A stretch of DNA of 64,000 bases from Dryocola boscaweniae (GCF_025215095.1 NZ_JALHAP010000082.1:1-64000), one strand, 5' to 3'. Counted from the first letter of the stretch, positions 34,244-43,900 are shown. The notes: generated by a model not told the origin, from the sequence alone. A program made the numbers and translations.

Positions 34244-36031
34244 TTAAATACGGAAATGTCCCGCGGTTTCCGCCAGTTCTCCAGCCTGGCTTTGTAGTGC
34301 TCCCGCTGCGGCAGCGGACTGCACTACCAGCTCTGCGTTCTGCTGCACCATATTGTCCAGATGCGTCACCGCGTGATTAATTTCCTGAATGCCTTTCATC
34401 TGTTCGCTGGTAGAGATCGTGATTTCGCGCATGATGCCGGAAACGCTGCCCACGCTGGTAACGATCTCATCCATCGCTTCGCCTGCCTGACGCACGTACT
34501 TAGAGCCATGCGACACGCTTTGCGTGGTGGAGTCGATGAGCGTTTTGATTTCCTTTGCCGCCTGCGCGCTGCGCTGCGCAAGATTTCGCACTTCGCCCGC
34601 AACCACGGCAAACCCACGTCCTTGTTCACCAGCCCGGGCTGCTTCAACCGATGCGTTCAGCGCCAGGATATTGGTCTGGAAAGCAATGCCGTCGATAACG
34701 CCTGTAATATCGCCGATTTTCCCCGAGGCAGTTTCGATGGCCTGCATGGTGGAGATAACCTGCGAAACGACTCGTCCGCCGCGCTCTGCGGCTTCGGTTG
34801 CGCTGGTGGTCTGGATATTGGCCTGCGCCGCAGCTTCGGTAGAGTTAGCCACCGAGGCGGTAATCTGCTCCACGGCGCTTGCCGTTTCACGCAGGCTCGA
34901 AGCGGCTTGCTCGGTACGGCCGGAGAGATCCTGATTGCCAGCGGCAATCTCATTGGCGGCGACTTTTACCGACGCGCTGGCATCGCGCAACTGCACCATC
35001 ACCACCGACAATTTATCGCTGAAGGCGTTAAAAGCATGGGCAATTTGCGCCACTTCATCGTTGCCCGCTTCCGGAAGACGTTGCGAAAGATCGTTAGTGC
35101 CGGAGCTGATGGCGCGCATCGCATCACGGATGCTGCTCAGGCGCTTAAGCACGGTTGCCACGAGGAAATGCACCACCGCGCCTGAGATAAGCACCAGAGC
35201 GACCAGCGCGATGGCGGAGGCCTTCAGCAAAGCGTTCATGCCGGAGGTAGCGTCATTATTATCCAGCGCGACAATCAGGAACCAGTGCGTACCCGGTACG
35301 GGCGTGGCAAGCAACTGTTTAGTTTTATCGCCCATAGTGCCCGTGGCACGGTGGCCGTCCGCCAGCAGCCGGTCAAAGCTTGTGCCGGTTACCGCGTCGC
35401 TAAACGGCTTGAGGGTTAATGCGGGATCTAACGCCGCGATAACCGAACCGTCGCCGTCGACCAGCATCCCGCTGCTGTTGGTCGTTGGGTGAATGCTGCG
35501 CACGTTCGCCACAACGCTGTCCATCGTCACATCGCCGGCAACAACCGCTTTCAGCTCGCCGTTTTCAAAAACCGGCACCGCAAAAGTGACCACCAGTTTC
35601 CCGGTGCCCGCGTCCACGTACGGCGCGGTCACAACGGGGCTATTCTCTTTTAAAACCTGCTGGTACCACGGACGAACCGTTGGGTCATAATCGGCGGGAA
35701 CGCCGGTAGGATCGGAAAACTTTGCCGTCTTGCTGGCATAGCCGACATAGACATTCGTAAAACCGCCGGCGGCGGCGAGGTGACGGAAAACGGGCACCGG
35801 ATCGTCCGTTAGCGCTACGCCATCCAGTGAACGGATGATGGCCATTTTGCTGTTCACCCAGTCGGTGATGGCAACAGCGTGGCTTTCGCTGGTGCTTTTT
35901 AGCGTTTCCTCAATGGATTGCAGATTGTCCGCACGGGTGACCCGATAGTTGATAATGGTGTTGAGAAGAAGCGCGGCGATCAAACAGCCTGCCGTCACAC
36001 AAATAATCCGAGCGCGTATTGACCTGAACAT
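34244..36031 (-). CDS. Methyl-accepting chemotaxis protein with dCache sensor
   Basis: A 595-residue chemoreceptor. Order: first membrane helix (about 8-28), periplasmic double-Cache domain (about 33-275), second helix (about 277-297), HAMP (about 298-352) and cytoplasmic signalling domain (about 357-595). The membrane-distal Cache module holds RPWYQQV, PYVDAGTGKLVVTFAVPV and GDVTMD, matching the general amino-acid-binding dCache motif, so an amino acid ligand is likely. The hairpin tip is intact (GIAFQTNILALNASVEAARAGEQGRGFAVVAGEVRNLAQRS). It ends AGHFRI without the NWETF-type CheR/CheB tether. A sigma-28 promoter precedes it. Not found at this place in E. coli. Confidence 0.93.
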   Translation of the reverse strand: MFRSIRARIICVTAGCLIAALLLNTIINYRVTRADNLQSIEETLKSTSESHAVAITDWVNSKMAIIRSLDGVALTDDPVPVFRHLAAAGGFTNVYVGYASKTAKFSDPTGVPADYDPTVRPWYQQVLKENSPVVTAPYVDAGTGKLVVTFAVPVFENGELKAVVAGDVTMDSVVANVRSIHPTTNSSGMLVDGDGSVIAALDPALTLKPFSDAVTGTSFDRLLADGHRATGTMGDKTKQLLATPVPGTHWFLIVALDNNDATSGMNALLKASAIALVALVLISGAVVHFLVATVLKRLSSIRDAMRAISSGTNDLSQRLPEAGNDEVAQIAHAFNAFSDKLSVVMVQLRDASASVKVAANEIAAGNQDLSGRTEQAASSLRETASAVEQITASVANSTEAAAQANIQTTSATEAAERGGRVVSQVISTMQAIETASGKIGDITGVIDGIAFQTNILALNASVEAARAGEQGRGFAVVAGEVRNLAQRSAQAAKEIKTLIDSTTQSVSHGSKYVRQAGEAMDEIVTSVGSVSGIMREITISTSEQMKGIQEINHAVTHLDNMVQQNAELVVQSAAAAGALQSQAGELAETAGHFRI

Positions 36032-36036
36032 GATGT

Positions 36037-36084
36037 TTTCCTGCTGTGTTGTTTTCGGAAACTATCGGCAAACACAGCAGGAAA
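36037..36084. repeat. 14-bp perfect inverted repeat in the chemoreceptor promoter
   Basis: TTTCCTGCTGTGTT (36037-36050) and AACACAGCAGGAAA (36071-36084) are perfect arms separated by 20 bases. The left arm contains the ribosome-binding AGGAAA of the chemoreceptor gene; the right arm lies in the spacer of the sigma-28 promoter. Confidence 0.8.
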
Positions 36085-36089
36085 CTTGA
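36063..36089 (-). promoter_or_regulatory. Sigma-28 (FliA) promoter of the chemoreceptor gene
   Basis: On the minus strand, TCAAGTTT (36089-36082) and GCCGATA (36069-36063) match the flagellar consensus TAAAGTTT and GCCGATAA. The spacer is 12 bases between these blocks, one longer than ideal. Class-3 flagellar control is inferred. Confidence 0.7.
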
Positions 36090-36136
36090 TGGGCGAGGGC
36101 AAGGTATAAGTAAAAAGTATTACTGTCGGGTAATTA

Positions 36137-36490
36137 TTAGAATGTTAATACTTTATCGGCGTCAAGCGTCCACGCGGCAAGTTCGACCAGCGTGCCGATG
36201 GCAACGCCATCCGCCAGCGGCAGCCCGGTAATGCCGCGCCCGTCGGTGCAGGTTTTACATAATTTCACCGGCACATTCTGCGCGGTAAGAATTTCCAGCA
36301 TCTGCTGAATGTTGTATCCCTCAGCCGGTTTCTGACCGCGCAATCCCGCAGTGACCGCATCGGACATTAAAAAGAGTTTCAGATCCGGACGCAGCTCTTG
36401 TTCAAGAAGCGCAATCGCAAGGCGCAGGCTGTTAAACAGAGATTCGCTGCCGTAAGCAGCCCCGTTGGCGATAATCACTATTTTCTGCAT
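36137..36490 (-). CDS. ychN: DsrE/DsrF-like protein YchN
   Basis: 117 residues of the DsrE/F sulfur-relay fold; the E. coli structure is a hexamer with conserved cysteines at the putative site. Here the cysteines are in VKLCKTCTDGRG (about 77-80). The start is the ATG at 36490 with AAAGGAG upstream; the frame is open seven codons further. Divergent to nasR. Function not established. Confidence 0.93.
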   Translation of the reverse strand: MQKIVIIANGAAYGSESLFNSLRLAIALLEQELRPDLKLFLMSDAVTAGLRGQKPAEGYNIQQMLEILTAQNVPVKLCKTCTDGRGITGLPLADGVAIGTLVELAAWTLDADKVLTF

Positions 36491-36510
36491 TTTTTCTCCT
36501 TTGTGCCGCA

Positions 36511-36526
36511 AGGCACGACTTTTGCT
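36511..36526 (+). promoter_or_regulatory. Sigma-54-type promoter of nasR
   Basis: AGGCAC-GACTT-TTGCT matches TGGCAC-N5-TTGCW with one mismatch and keeps the GG and GC doublets 12 bases apart. Transcription would start near 36537, 28 bp before the nasR ATG. A GTGCC-GCAA-GGCAC hairpin overlaps its left end. Confidence 0.55.
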
Positions 36527-36564
36527 TAAGCCAAAGATACTACTTTGCCGTTCAGGAGCGTTTT

Positions 36565-37761
36565 ATGATCCCCACCGCCCGCGATTTTCTGATCGCCGCC
36601 CGAACCCGTGGACGTGAACAGTTACAGGATATTCTGCAAATCGGGCAGCTTACCGGACGAATAGCCAGGCTTGCCCACATGCTACAACGCGAGCGCGGGG
36701 CTTCCAACATCTGGCTGTGCTCCGCGGGAAATCTGTTTGGGGACGAACGGAAGTCCTGCGCGCAAGAGGTAGATGGCGAAATGACGCATTTCAGACAGGC
36801 CATTGCCCAGCCGGATTATCTGCCGGGCAGCGCACTGTTCATAAATCTCGCCTGCGCACTGCATTATCTGGAGCGTTTGCCTGCGCTGCGCGAAAAAATC
36901 TCCGCGCAACAAATTACGCCCTCTGAAGCGATGGAACAGTTCAATTGCACGCTGCGCCATTTGCTCAGCATCGTGCCTGAAACCAGCAACGCTGTGGAAG
37001 ACGCAGGCGTTGCCCGGGCGCTGGCCGCGCTGTTCAGTTTTATGCAGGGCAAGGAGTTTGCAGGGCAGGAACGAGCGATTGGCGCGCTGGGCTTCACACA
37101 GGGAACCTTCAATGACGCGCTGCGTCAGCAACTGGCGGATCGCATCGACAGCCAGCAGCGCTGCTTCGAGGCCTTTTGCAGCATGGCGGATGAGCCGCTG
37201 CGCCTGCAATACCAGTCCAGCGGTGAACCGTGCCGGGAAACGGAAAGGCTCAGACGCCTGGCGTGTACGCGGCTGAGCGCCGACGAGGCGCAACCGGAGC
37301 GTGCGCTGCAATGGTTTGCCGTGTTGACCGCAAGGATCGATGCGCTAAGAAAAGTTGAAGAAATGCTGATCGAAGCGGTAATGGCGCAGGCGCAGCGGGC
37401 GCTCGGACAGGTTTTACATGAAACGCCGCTTAGCGAAACAGAAATAGCGAACTGGGTGGCAGGGCATGCCAGCAACGACGGCGAGCGTTATCTCGACCGC
37501 CATCTCCTGCCCCTGGTGCGCCAGCAGGCGCAACAGCTTGAAACCATGGCGCAGCAGTTAGCTTCGCTCCAGGCAACGCTTGAAGAGCGCAAGGTCATCG
37601 ACAAAGCCAAAGCGCTGCTGATTCGCCATCAGGGCTACAGCGAAGAACAGGCCTGGCAGACGCTGCGAAAAATGGCGATGAACCAGAACAAAAGGATGGT
37701 GGATGTGGCCCATGCGATGGTTTCCGTCGCCGATATCTGGCAGTTACCTATAAAGGAGTAG
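36565..37761 (+). CDS. nasR: Nitrate/nitrite-responsive antiterminator NasR
   Basis: Binds nitrate or nitrite and stops termination in the nas leader RNA. It has 398 residues. The NIT sensor domain (about 35-300) holds the Arg-containing LQRERGASNIWL segment. A C-terminal ANTAR RNA-binding domain (about 325-388) has LEERKVIDKAKALLIRHQGYSEEQAWQTLRKMAMNQN. CAGGAG precedes the ATG. It is directly upstream of the nasF operon in the same direction, as in Klebsiella oxytoca. A sigma-54-like promoter suggests nitrogen control. Confidence 0.95.
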   Translation: MIPTARDFLIAARTRGREQLQDILQIGQLTGRIARLAHMLQRERGASNIWLCSAGNLFGDERKSCAQEVDGEMTHFRQAIAQPDYLPGSALFINLACALHYLERLPALREKISAQQITPSEAMEQFNCTLRHLLSIVPETSNAVEDAGVARALAALFSFMQGKEFAGQERAIGALGFTQGTFNDALRQQLADRIDSQQRCFEAFCSMADEPLRLQYQSSGEPCRETERLRRLACTRLSADEAQPERALQWFAVLTARIDALRKVEEMLIEAVMAQAQRALGQVLHETPLSETEIANWVAGHASNDGERYLDRHLLPLVRQQAQQLETMAQQLASLQATLEERKVIDKAKALLIRHQGYSEEQAWQTLRKMAMNQNKRMVDVAHAMVSVADIWQLPIKE

Positions 37762-37762
37762 T

Positions 37763-37779
37763 TGCACAATCAGTGGGCA
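37763..37779. promoter_or_regulatory. Candidate NtrC site for nasF
   Basis: TGCACAATCAGTGGGCA keeps the outer bases of the NtrC consensus TGCACC-N4-TGGTGCA (9 of 13 defined positions). It ends 72 bp before the sigma-54 promoter, a usual activator distance, and starts right after the nasR stop. Confidence 0.5.
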
Positions 37780-37851
37780 TATAGTGCTTTTTTGTAGTGC
37801 GTATCACCGCTTTTTTAAACCCATTTTCGCTGTTTTTGGCGCTTTCTGAAC

Positions 37852-37867
37852 TGGCACGCGAGTTGCA
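37852..37867 (+). promoter_or_regulatory. Sigma-54 promoter of the nasF operon
   Basis: TGGCAC-GCGAG-TTGCA is a perfect match to the sigma-54 consensus, with GG at 37853-37854 and GC at 37865-37866. Nitrogen limitation through NtrC should activate it, as known for Klebsiella nasF. Confidence 0.88.
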
Positions 37868-37897
37868 ATGATTCTTACGTAATTAAATTTTACCGTT

Positions 37898-37982
37898 CCA
37901 GACTGCGCCAACGGCGGCGTAAGTCTGGCAGGACAAAGGCGTCCTTCAATGTGCTGACCCACATTGTTGGGCGCTTTTTTTT
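37898..37982 (+). promoter_or_regulatory. NasR-dependent antitermination leader of nasF
   Basis: Two RNA hairpins. The first (37898-37928) has CCAGACT/AGTCTGG with an inner CGCC-AAC-GGCG stem, the position of the NasR-binding element in Klebsiella. The second (37939-37974) pairs 13 of 15 bases (GCGTCC..CAATGTG with CACATTG..GGGCGC) and is followed by eight T's: an intrinsic terminator. Nitrate-bound NasR should let transcription pass into nasF at 38004. Confidence 0.88.
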
Positions 37983-38003
37983 GCTTTTTTCAGGAGGAAG
38001 CCG

Positions 38004-39254
38004 ATGAGTGAAAAAACCATAGCTATCTCGCGCCGCCGGCTGTTACAGGCGGGAGCCGCTCTCGGCGGCGCATATTTGCTGCCGGGCATAATGAATGCCG
38101 TCTGGGCTGCGGGCAGCGACGGGCCGGAGCAGAGCCAGGTAAAAGTCGGTTTTATTCCGCTGACCGACTGCGCCTCTGTCGTCATGGCGTCCGTGAAAGG
38201 TTTTGATAAGAAATACGGCATCACCATTGTGCCGAGCAAAGAAGCTAGCTGGGCGGCAGTGCGCGACAAAATGGTCTCCGGCGAGCTTGACGCGGCGCAC
38301 GTTTTATACGGCCTGGTTTACGGGCTGGAGATGGGCATTGCGGGCAAGCAGCAGTCCATGGCCAACCTGATGACGCTCAACAACAACGGCCAGGCGATTT
38401 CGCTCTCGATGGATCTGGCGAAACAGGGCGTGACCGAGGCATCAGGTCTGAAAAAACTCATCGCCGGTAAAGCGCCGGGAACATTTACCTTCGCTCATAC
38501 ATTCCCGACCGGCACCCACGCTATGTGGCTTTATTACTGGCTTGCGAACGCGGGTATCCATCCGTTCAACGATGTGCGCACCGTAGTCGTACCGCCGCCG
38601 CAGATGGTGATGAACATGCGCATCGGCAACATGGTTGGCTTTTGCGTGGGCGAGCCCTGGAACCAGCGCGCCATTAACGATGGCATTGGTTATACGGCGG
38701 CAACCTCGCAGTCCATCTGGCCGGATCATCCTGAAAAGATCCTCGGCACGCGCAGCGCCTGGGTTGAGCAAAACCCGAATACCGCCCGCGCGTTAGTTGC
38801 GGCCATTCTGGAAACTTCGCGCTGGATTGATGCGAACGACGACAACCGCCGTGAAACGGCCAGCGTGCTCGCCGGACGGGCATATCTCAACACAAAGGCT
38901 GATTATCTGACCGGACGCATGCTCGGGCAGTACGACAACGGCCTCGGCAAAAAATGGCAGGACGAACACGCCATGCATTTTTTCCGCGACGGCGAAGTCA
39001 CCTTTCCGTGGCTCTCCGACGGCATGTGGTTCCTCACCCAGCACCGCCGCTGGGGATTGCTCGACCACGACCCCGACTACCTTGCAATCGCCCGGCGTAT
39101 TAACCGTATTGATGTCTACCAGCAGGCAGCCAGCGCCGTGGGCAACGTTGCCGTGCCTGCAAACCACATGCGCAGCAGCAGGCTTATGGATGGCAGTACC
39201 TGGAACGGCAGCAATCCTGCCGCCTACGCCGCAAGTTTCGCCATTAAACGTTAA
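38004..39254 (+). CDS. nasF: Nitrate ABC transporter, periplasmic binding protein
   Basis: The nitrate/nitrite-binding component (NrtA-like) of the assimilatory uptake system; 416 residues. The N-terminus has a twin-arginine signal (SRRRLLQAGAALGGAYLLPG), so export is by Tat. The body has the NMT1/NrtA pattern: VGFIPLTDCASVVMA (about 49), HVLYGLVYGLEMGIAG and FCVGEPWNQRA. CAGGAGG is the ribosome site. First gene of nasFEDCBA behind the antitermination leader. Confidence 0.95.
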   Translation: MSEKTIAISRRRLLQAGAALGGAYLLPGIMNAVWAAGSDGPEQSQVKVGFIPLTDCASVVMASVKGFDKKYGITIVPSKEASWAAVRDKMVSGELDAAHVLYGLVYGLEMGIAGKQQSMANLMTLNNNGQAISLSMDLAKQGVTEASGLKKLIAGKAPGTFTFAHTFPTGTHAMWLYYWLANAGIHPFNDVRTVVVPPPQMVMNMRIGNMVGFCVGEPWNQRAINDGIGYTAATSQSIWPDHPEKILGTRSAWVEQNPNTARALVAAILETSRWIDANDDNRRETASVLAGRAYLNTKADYLTGRMLGQYDNGLGKKWQDEHAMHFFRDGEVTFPWLSDGMWFLTQHRRWGLLDHDPDYLAIARRINRIDVYQQAASAVGNVAVPANHMRSSRLMDGSTWNGSNPAAYAASFAIKR

Positions 39255-39263
39255 GGGGAAATC

Positions 39264-40148
39264 ATGAACCTACAGGCCCAGAAACCTTCAGCCGTTGAGC
39301 TGAGCGCCCCGGTTGGGGAAGTGATTACATTACCGCCGGTCGCGGTGCGTCGCCGTAAACCACACTGGCGGCAGATAAGCCTGAGCATTTTCCAGCGTCT
39401 CGTCCCTGCGGTTCTTGGCATGGGGCTGTTGCTGGTGGCCTGGCAAATCGCCGCGCTTAACAGCAAAGGCTTTCCCACGCCGCTTAGCACGCTGGATTCC
39501 GCCATTACGCTGTTTGCGGACCCGTTCTACAACGCCGGGCCGAACGACCAGGGGATCGGCTGGAATATCCTTGCTTCGCTTCAGCGCGTTGCCGTGGGGT
39601 TTGGTCTGGCGGCAATCGTTGGCATCCCGGCGGGCTTTTTAATTGGCCGTTTCACTTTCCTCGCCAGAATGTTTAACCCGCTTGTCGCTCTGCTGCGTCC
39701 GGTAAGCCCGCTGGCCTGGCTGCCGATTGGCCTGCTGCTGTTTCAGAAGGCGGAACCGGCTTCAAGCTGGACGATCTTCATCTGCTCCATCTGGCCGATG
39801 GTCATTAACACCGCCGAAGGGGTGAAGCGCATCCCGGAGGATTATCTCAACGTGGCGCGCGTGCTGAAACTGTCCGAATGGACGGTAATGCGCCGCATTT
39901 TATTCCCGGCCGTGCTGCCCGCGGTGCTCACCGGCGTGCGTTTATCGATTGGTATCGCCTGGCTGGTTATTGTCGCGGCGGAAATGCTCACCGGCGGCCT
40001 GGGCATCGGTTTTTGGATCTGGAACGAGTGGAACAACCTCAACGTCGAAAACATCCTGATTGCGATTGTGATTATCGGCGTCGTCGGGTTGCTGCTCGAA
40101 CAGGGCTTAATGCTGCTGGCGCGCCGTTTTAGCTGGCAGGAAAAATAA
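39264..40148 (+). CDS. nasE: Nitrate ABC transporter, permease
   Basis: A 294-residue inner-membrane permease (NrtB-like) with about six membrane segments after an N-terminal arm of 45 residues. The EAA-type loop that contacts the ATPase is EDYLNVARVLKLSEWTVMRRILFPAVLPAVLTGVRLSIG. It lies 9 bp after nasF and 10 bp before nasD, with AAGGGG upstream of the ATG. Confidence 0.95.
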   Translation: MNLQAQKPSAVELSAPVGEVITLPPVAVRRRKPHWRQISLSIFQRLVPAVLGMGLLLVAWQIAALNSKGFPTPLSTLDSAITLFADPFYNAGPNDQGIGWNILASLQRVAVGFGLAAIVGIPAGFLIGRFTFLARMFNPLVALLRPVSPLAWLPIGLLLFQKAEPASSWTIFICSIWPMVINTAEGVKRIPEDYLNVARVLKLSEWTVMRRILFPAVLPAVLTGVRLSIGIAWLVIVAAEMLTGGLGIGFWIWNEWNNLNVENILIAIVIIGVVGLLLEQGLMLLARRFSWQEK

Positions 40149-40158
40149 GGGGAAAACC

Positions 40159-40947
40159 ATGAAAAAGATTATCCAGGTTCAGAATGTCAGCCAGCGTTTC
40201 TCCACCGCCAGCGGCGAGTTTTTAGCGCTCAGCAACGTCAGCTTTAATATTGCGCAAGGGGAGACCATCAGCCTGATTGGGCACTCGGGGTGCGGTAAAT
40301 CAACGCTGCTCAACCTGATTGCTGGCATTACCTTGCCATCCGAAGGCGGACTGCTGTGCGATAACCGGGAAATCGCAGGGCCAGGCCCGGAACGCGCGGT
40401 TGTGTTCCAGAACCACTCTTTGCTGCCGTGGATGACCTGCTTTGAAAACGTGGCGCTGGCGGTGGATCAGGTCTTCCGCCGCACCATGAACCGTGCCGAA
40501 CGCCGCGAATGGATTATTCACAATCTGGAGCGCGTGCAGATGGGGCACGCGATTGATAAGCGTCCCGGAGAAATTTCCGGCGGCATGAAACAGCGTGTAG
40601 GCATTGCCCGCGCGCTGGCGATGAAACCGAAAGTGCTGTTGATGGATGAGCCGTTCGGCGCGCTGGATGCGTTGACGCGCGCGCATTTGCAGGATGCTGT
40701 CATGCATATCCAGCAGGAACTGCGCACCACCATTGTGCTTATCACGCACGATGTGGACGAAGCGGTGCTGCTTTCCGATCGCGTGCTGATGATGACCAAC
40801 GGCCCGGCGGCGACGGTCGGCGAAACGCTGCACGTCGATTTGCCGCGCCCGCGAAACCGCATTGAGCTTGCCGAAGACAGCCGCTATCACCTTCTGCGCC
40901 AGCAGGTGCTGCGCTTCCTGTACGAAAAGCAGCCGAAGGCCGCCTGA
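40159..40947 (+). CDS. nasD: Nitrate ABC transporter, ATPase
   Basis: A 262-residue ATPase powering nitrate import. Walker A is GHSGCGKST (about 41-49), the Q-loop is FQNHSLLPWMTC, the signature is SGGMKQRVGIARAL, Walker B is VLLMDEPFGALD and the switch His is in LITHDVDEA. Follows nasE in the operon. Confidence 0.96.
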   Translation: MKKIIQVQNVSQRFSTASGEFLALSNVSFNIAQGETISLIGHSGCGKSTLLNLIAGITLPSEGGLLCDNREIAGPGPERAVVFQNHSLLPWMTCFENVALAVDQVFRRTMNRAERREWIIHNLERVQMGHAIDKRPGEISGGMKQRVGIARALAMKPKVLLMDEPFGALDALTRAHLQDAVMHIQQELRTTIVLITHDVDEAVLLSDRVLMMTNGPAATVGETLHVDLPRPRNRIELAEDSRYHLLRQQVLRFLYEKQPKAA

Positions 40948-40957
40948 GGAGCAGACC

Positions 40958-43900
40958 ATGCAGCGACGACTGATCGTTATCGGCAATGGCATGGCAGCGA
41001 TACGCCTGGTGGAACAACTGACGGCGCGTGCCGCTGGCCGCTTCGCTATCACCGTTTTCGGCGAAGAACCGGCGCTCAGCTATAACCGCATTCTTCTCTC
41101 GCCGGTGCTGGCCGGAGAGAAATCGCCTGCCGCCACCCAGTTGCATGACGCTGCCTGGTACGATTCCCACGGCGTTGAACTGCTGACGGGCGAAGCGGTG
41201 CTGGACGTCGATTGTTCGCGCAAAATTGTGCGCACTTCTAATAAGCGCGCGATGGAGTACGACGAGCTGGTTTTCGCGACCGGGTCGCGGCCGTTTATTC
41301 CGCCCATCGACGGACATCGGCTTGCTCATGTCCACGGCTTCCGCACGCTGGCGGATGTGGATGCGATCCTCAGCGGCAAAGGCGACGCGGTTGTGCTTGG
41401 CGGCGGTTTGCTTGGCGTGGAAGCTGCCGCAGCGCTTAACGCACGCGGGATCAACGTCACCCTGGTTCATCGACAGGCATGGCTGATGGATATCCAGCTT
41501 AACCAGCGGGCCGGTATGCTCCTTGAGCAGTCGCTGACCGAGCGCGGTATTGCCTGCCAGCTAAGTTGCGGTATCGACCGCATTCATACGGACAGCGTCC
41601 TGTTGAGCAATGGCAATATTCTGCCTGCCGGACGAGTGGTTATCGCCACCGGTGTGAAGCCAAATATCGCTCTGGCGCAGCGGGCGGGCGTTCCATGTTC
41701 GCGCGGTATTACCGTGGATGGGCAGTTGCGCAGCGCATTGCCGCAGGTTAGCGCGTTGGGTGAATGCTGTGAAATCGACGGGCAAACCTGGGGGCTGGTC
41801 GCGCCTTGCCTGCAACAGGCTGATGTTTTAGCCGCCCGCCTGGCGGGAACGGCAACGGCGGATTTCCGTTATGAAGAGCGCGGTACGCGCCTCAAAGTCA
41901 GCGGCATTCCTCTTTTTTCTGCGGGCGATCTCAGCGAACAGCCCGAAACACGCGTTCTTAGCGCATTTGATCCGCTAACCCGGCATTACCGCTGCCTGCA
42001 TCTGCGCGGCGAGCGGCTGGTGGGCGCCTTGCTGATGGGCGATATCCAGTCGGCAAACCTCCTGACAAACACTTTACTCAGCGCGGCGCCCGTTACGCCC
42101 GCCGTGCTGTTTGATGAATTCCACTCTGATGAGCAGCCGCGGGCTGCCGGAAATGACGACATGACAAAATCAACGCTGGTAGTGATTGGGCACGGCATGG
42201 TCGGGCACCACTTTCTGGAGCAGTGCGTAGCATTGCAACTGCACAAAAGCTTTCACATTGTGGTTTTCGGCGAAGAACGGCATCCGGCATACGACCGTGT
42301 TCATCTCTCGGAATATTTTGCCGGGCGCAGCGCGGAATCGCTTTCCATGGTGCAGGGGGATTTTTTTCACGAGCACGGCATCGAACTGCGCTGTAACAGC
42401 AAAATTGTTGAAATAGATCGGCAGCAGCGCCTGGTGCGCGACAGCAACGGCCACGAAACCTGGTGGGACAAGCTTGTGCTCGCCACCGGCTCGTTCCCGT
42501 TTGTGCCGCCGGTGCCGGGCAACTCACTGCCGGGCTGCTTTGTTTACCGCACGCTGGACGATCTGGACGCCATCGCGGAACGTGCGCGCAGCGGCAAACG
42601 CGGCGTAGTGATCGGCGGCGGCCTGCTGGGGCTTGAAGCGGCGAACGCGCTAAAACAGCTTGGTCTGGAAACGCATGTGGTCGAGTTCGCGCCAAACCTG
42701 ATGGCGGTGCAACTGGACAACGCCGGAGCGGCTATGCTGCGCGAGAAAATCACCGAAATTGGCGTGCAGGTGCATACCAGCAAAGCCACAACGGCCATCA
42801 CCGAAGCAGAAGGCTTACAGCTCAATTTTGCGGATGGCGAAACGCTGCGTACTGATTTGATCGTCTTCTCCGCCGGGATTCGCCCCCAGGACGCGCTGGC
42901 GCGCGCAAGCGATCTCGCGCTTGGCGAACGCGGCGGCATAGTGATTAACGATCTTTGCCAGACCAGCGATAACGCGATTTTTGCCATCGGTGAATGCGCC
43001 CTGTGGGAAGGAAAAATTTTTGGCCTCGTTGCGCCGGGCTATCAAATGGCGCGCGTGGCGGCGGCAACCCTTGCCGGGCAGGAATCCGCCTTTCGCGGCG
43101 CGGACATGAGCACCAAACTTAAACTGCTTGGCGTCGAAGTGGCTTCCTTCGGCGACGCCCATGGCCGCACGCCGGGTAGCCAGAGCTACCAGTGGACTAA
43201 CGGGCCGCAGCAAATCTACAAAAAGATTGTCGTCTCGGCGGATAACAAAACGCTGCTCGGCGGCGTGCTGGTGGGGGACAGCAGCGAATATGCCCAGCTT
43301 CTGCAAATGATGCTCAACGGCATGGCGCTCCCGGCTCAGCCGGAAAGCCTTATTTTGCCTGCATCATCAGGGGGCGCGCCGAAAGGGCTGGGCGTGGCGG
43401 CGCTGCCGGATACCGCGCAGATTTGCTCTTGCCACAACGTTAGCAAAGCCGATATTTGCGCTGCGGTGAACGGCGGCGCGGGAGACATGGGCGCGATCAA
43501 AACCTGCACCAAAGCGGCGACCGGCTGCGGCGGCTGCTCGGCGCTTGTTAAACAGGTAATGGAATACCAGCTTCAGGAGCGGGGCGTGGAGGTGAAAAAG
43601 GATATCTGCGAACACTTCCCTTATTCGCGTCAGGAAATTTATCACCTGGTTGGCGTTAATCACATTCGCAGTTTTGAACAGCTTATCGGCCGTTACGGCC
43701 ACGGTCACGGTTGCGAAATTTGTAAGCCGCTGGCGGCTTCGGTGCTGGCATCATGCTGGAATGAGTATTTGCTCAAACCCGCGCACCTGCCGCTTCAGGA
43801 TACAAATGACCGCTACTTCGCCAACATACAGAAAGACGGCACTTACTCAGTTGTGCCGCGAGTCGCCGCCGGAGAAATCACGCCGGACGGGCTGATCGCC

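Noticed and set aside
40862..40957. An earlier start for the NasC-NasB frame inside nasD
   Set aside because: The frame is open there, but nasD coding covers it and the ATG at 40958 has GAGGAG and gives the usual FAD-binding N-terminus.
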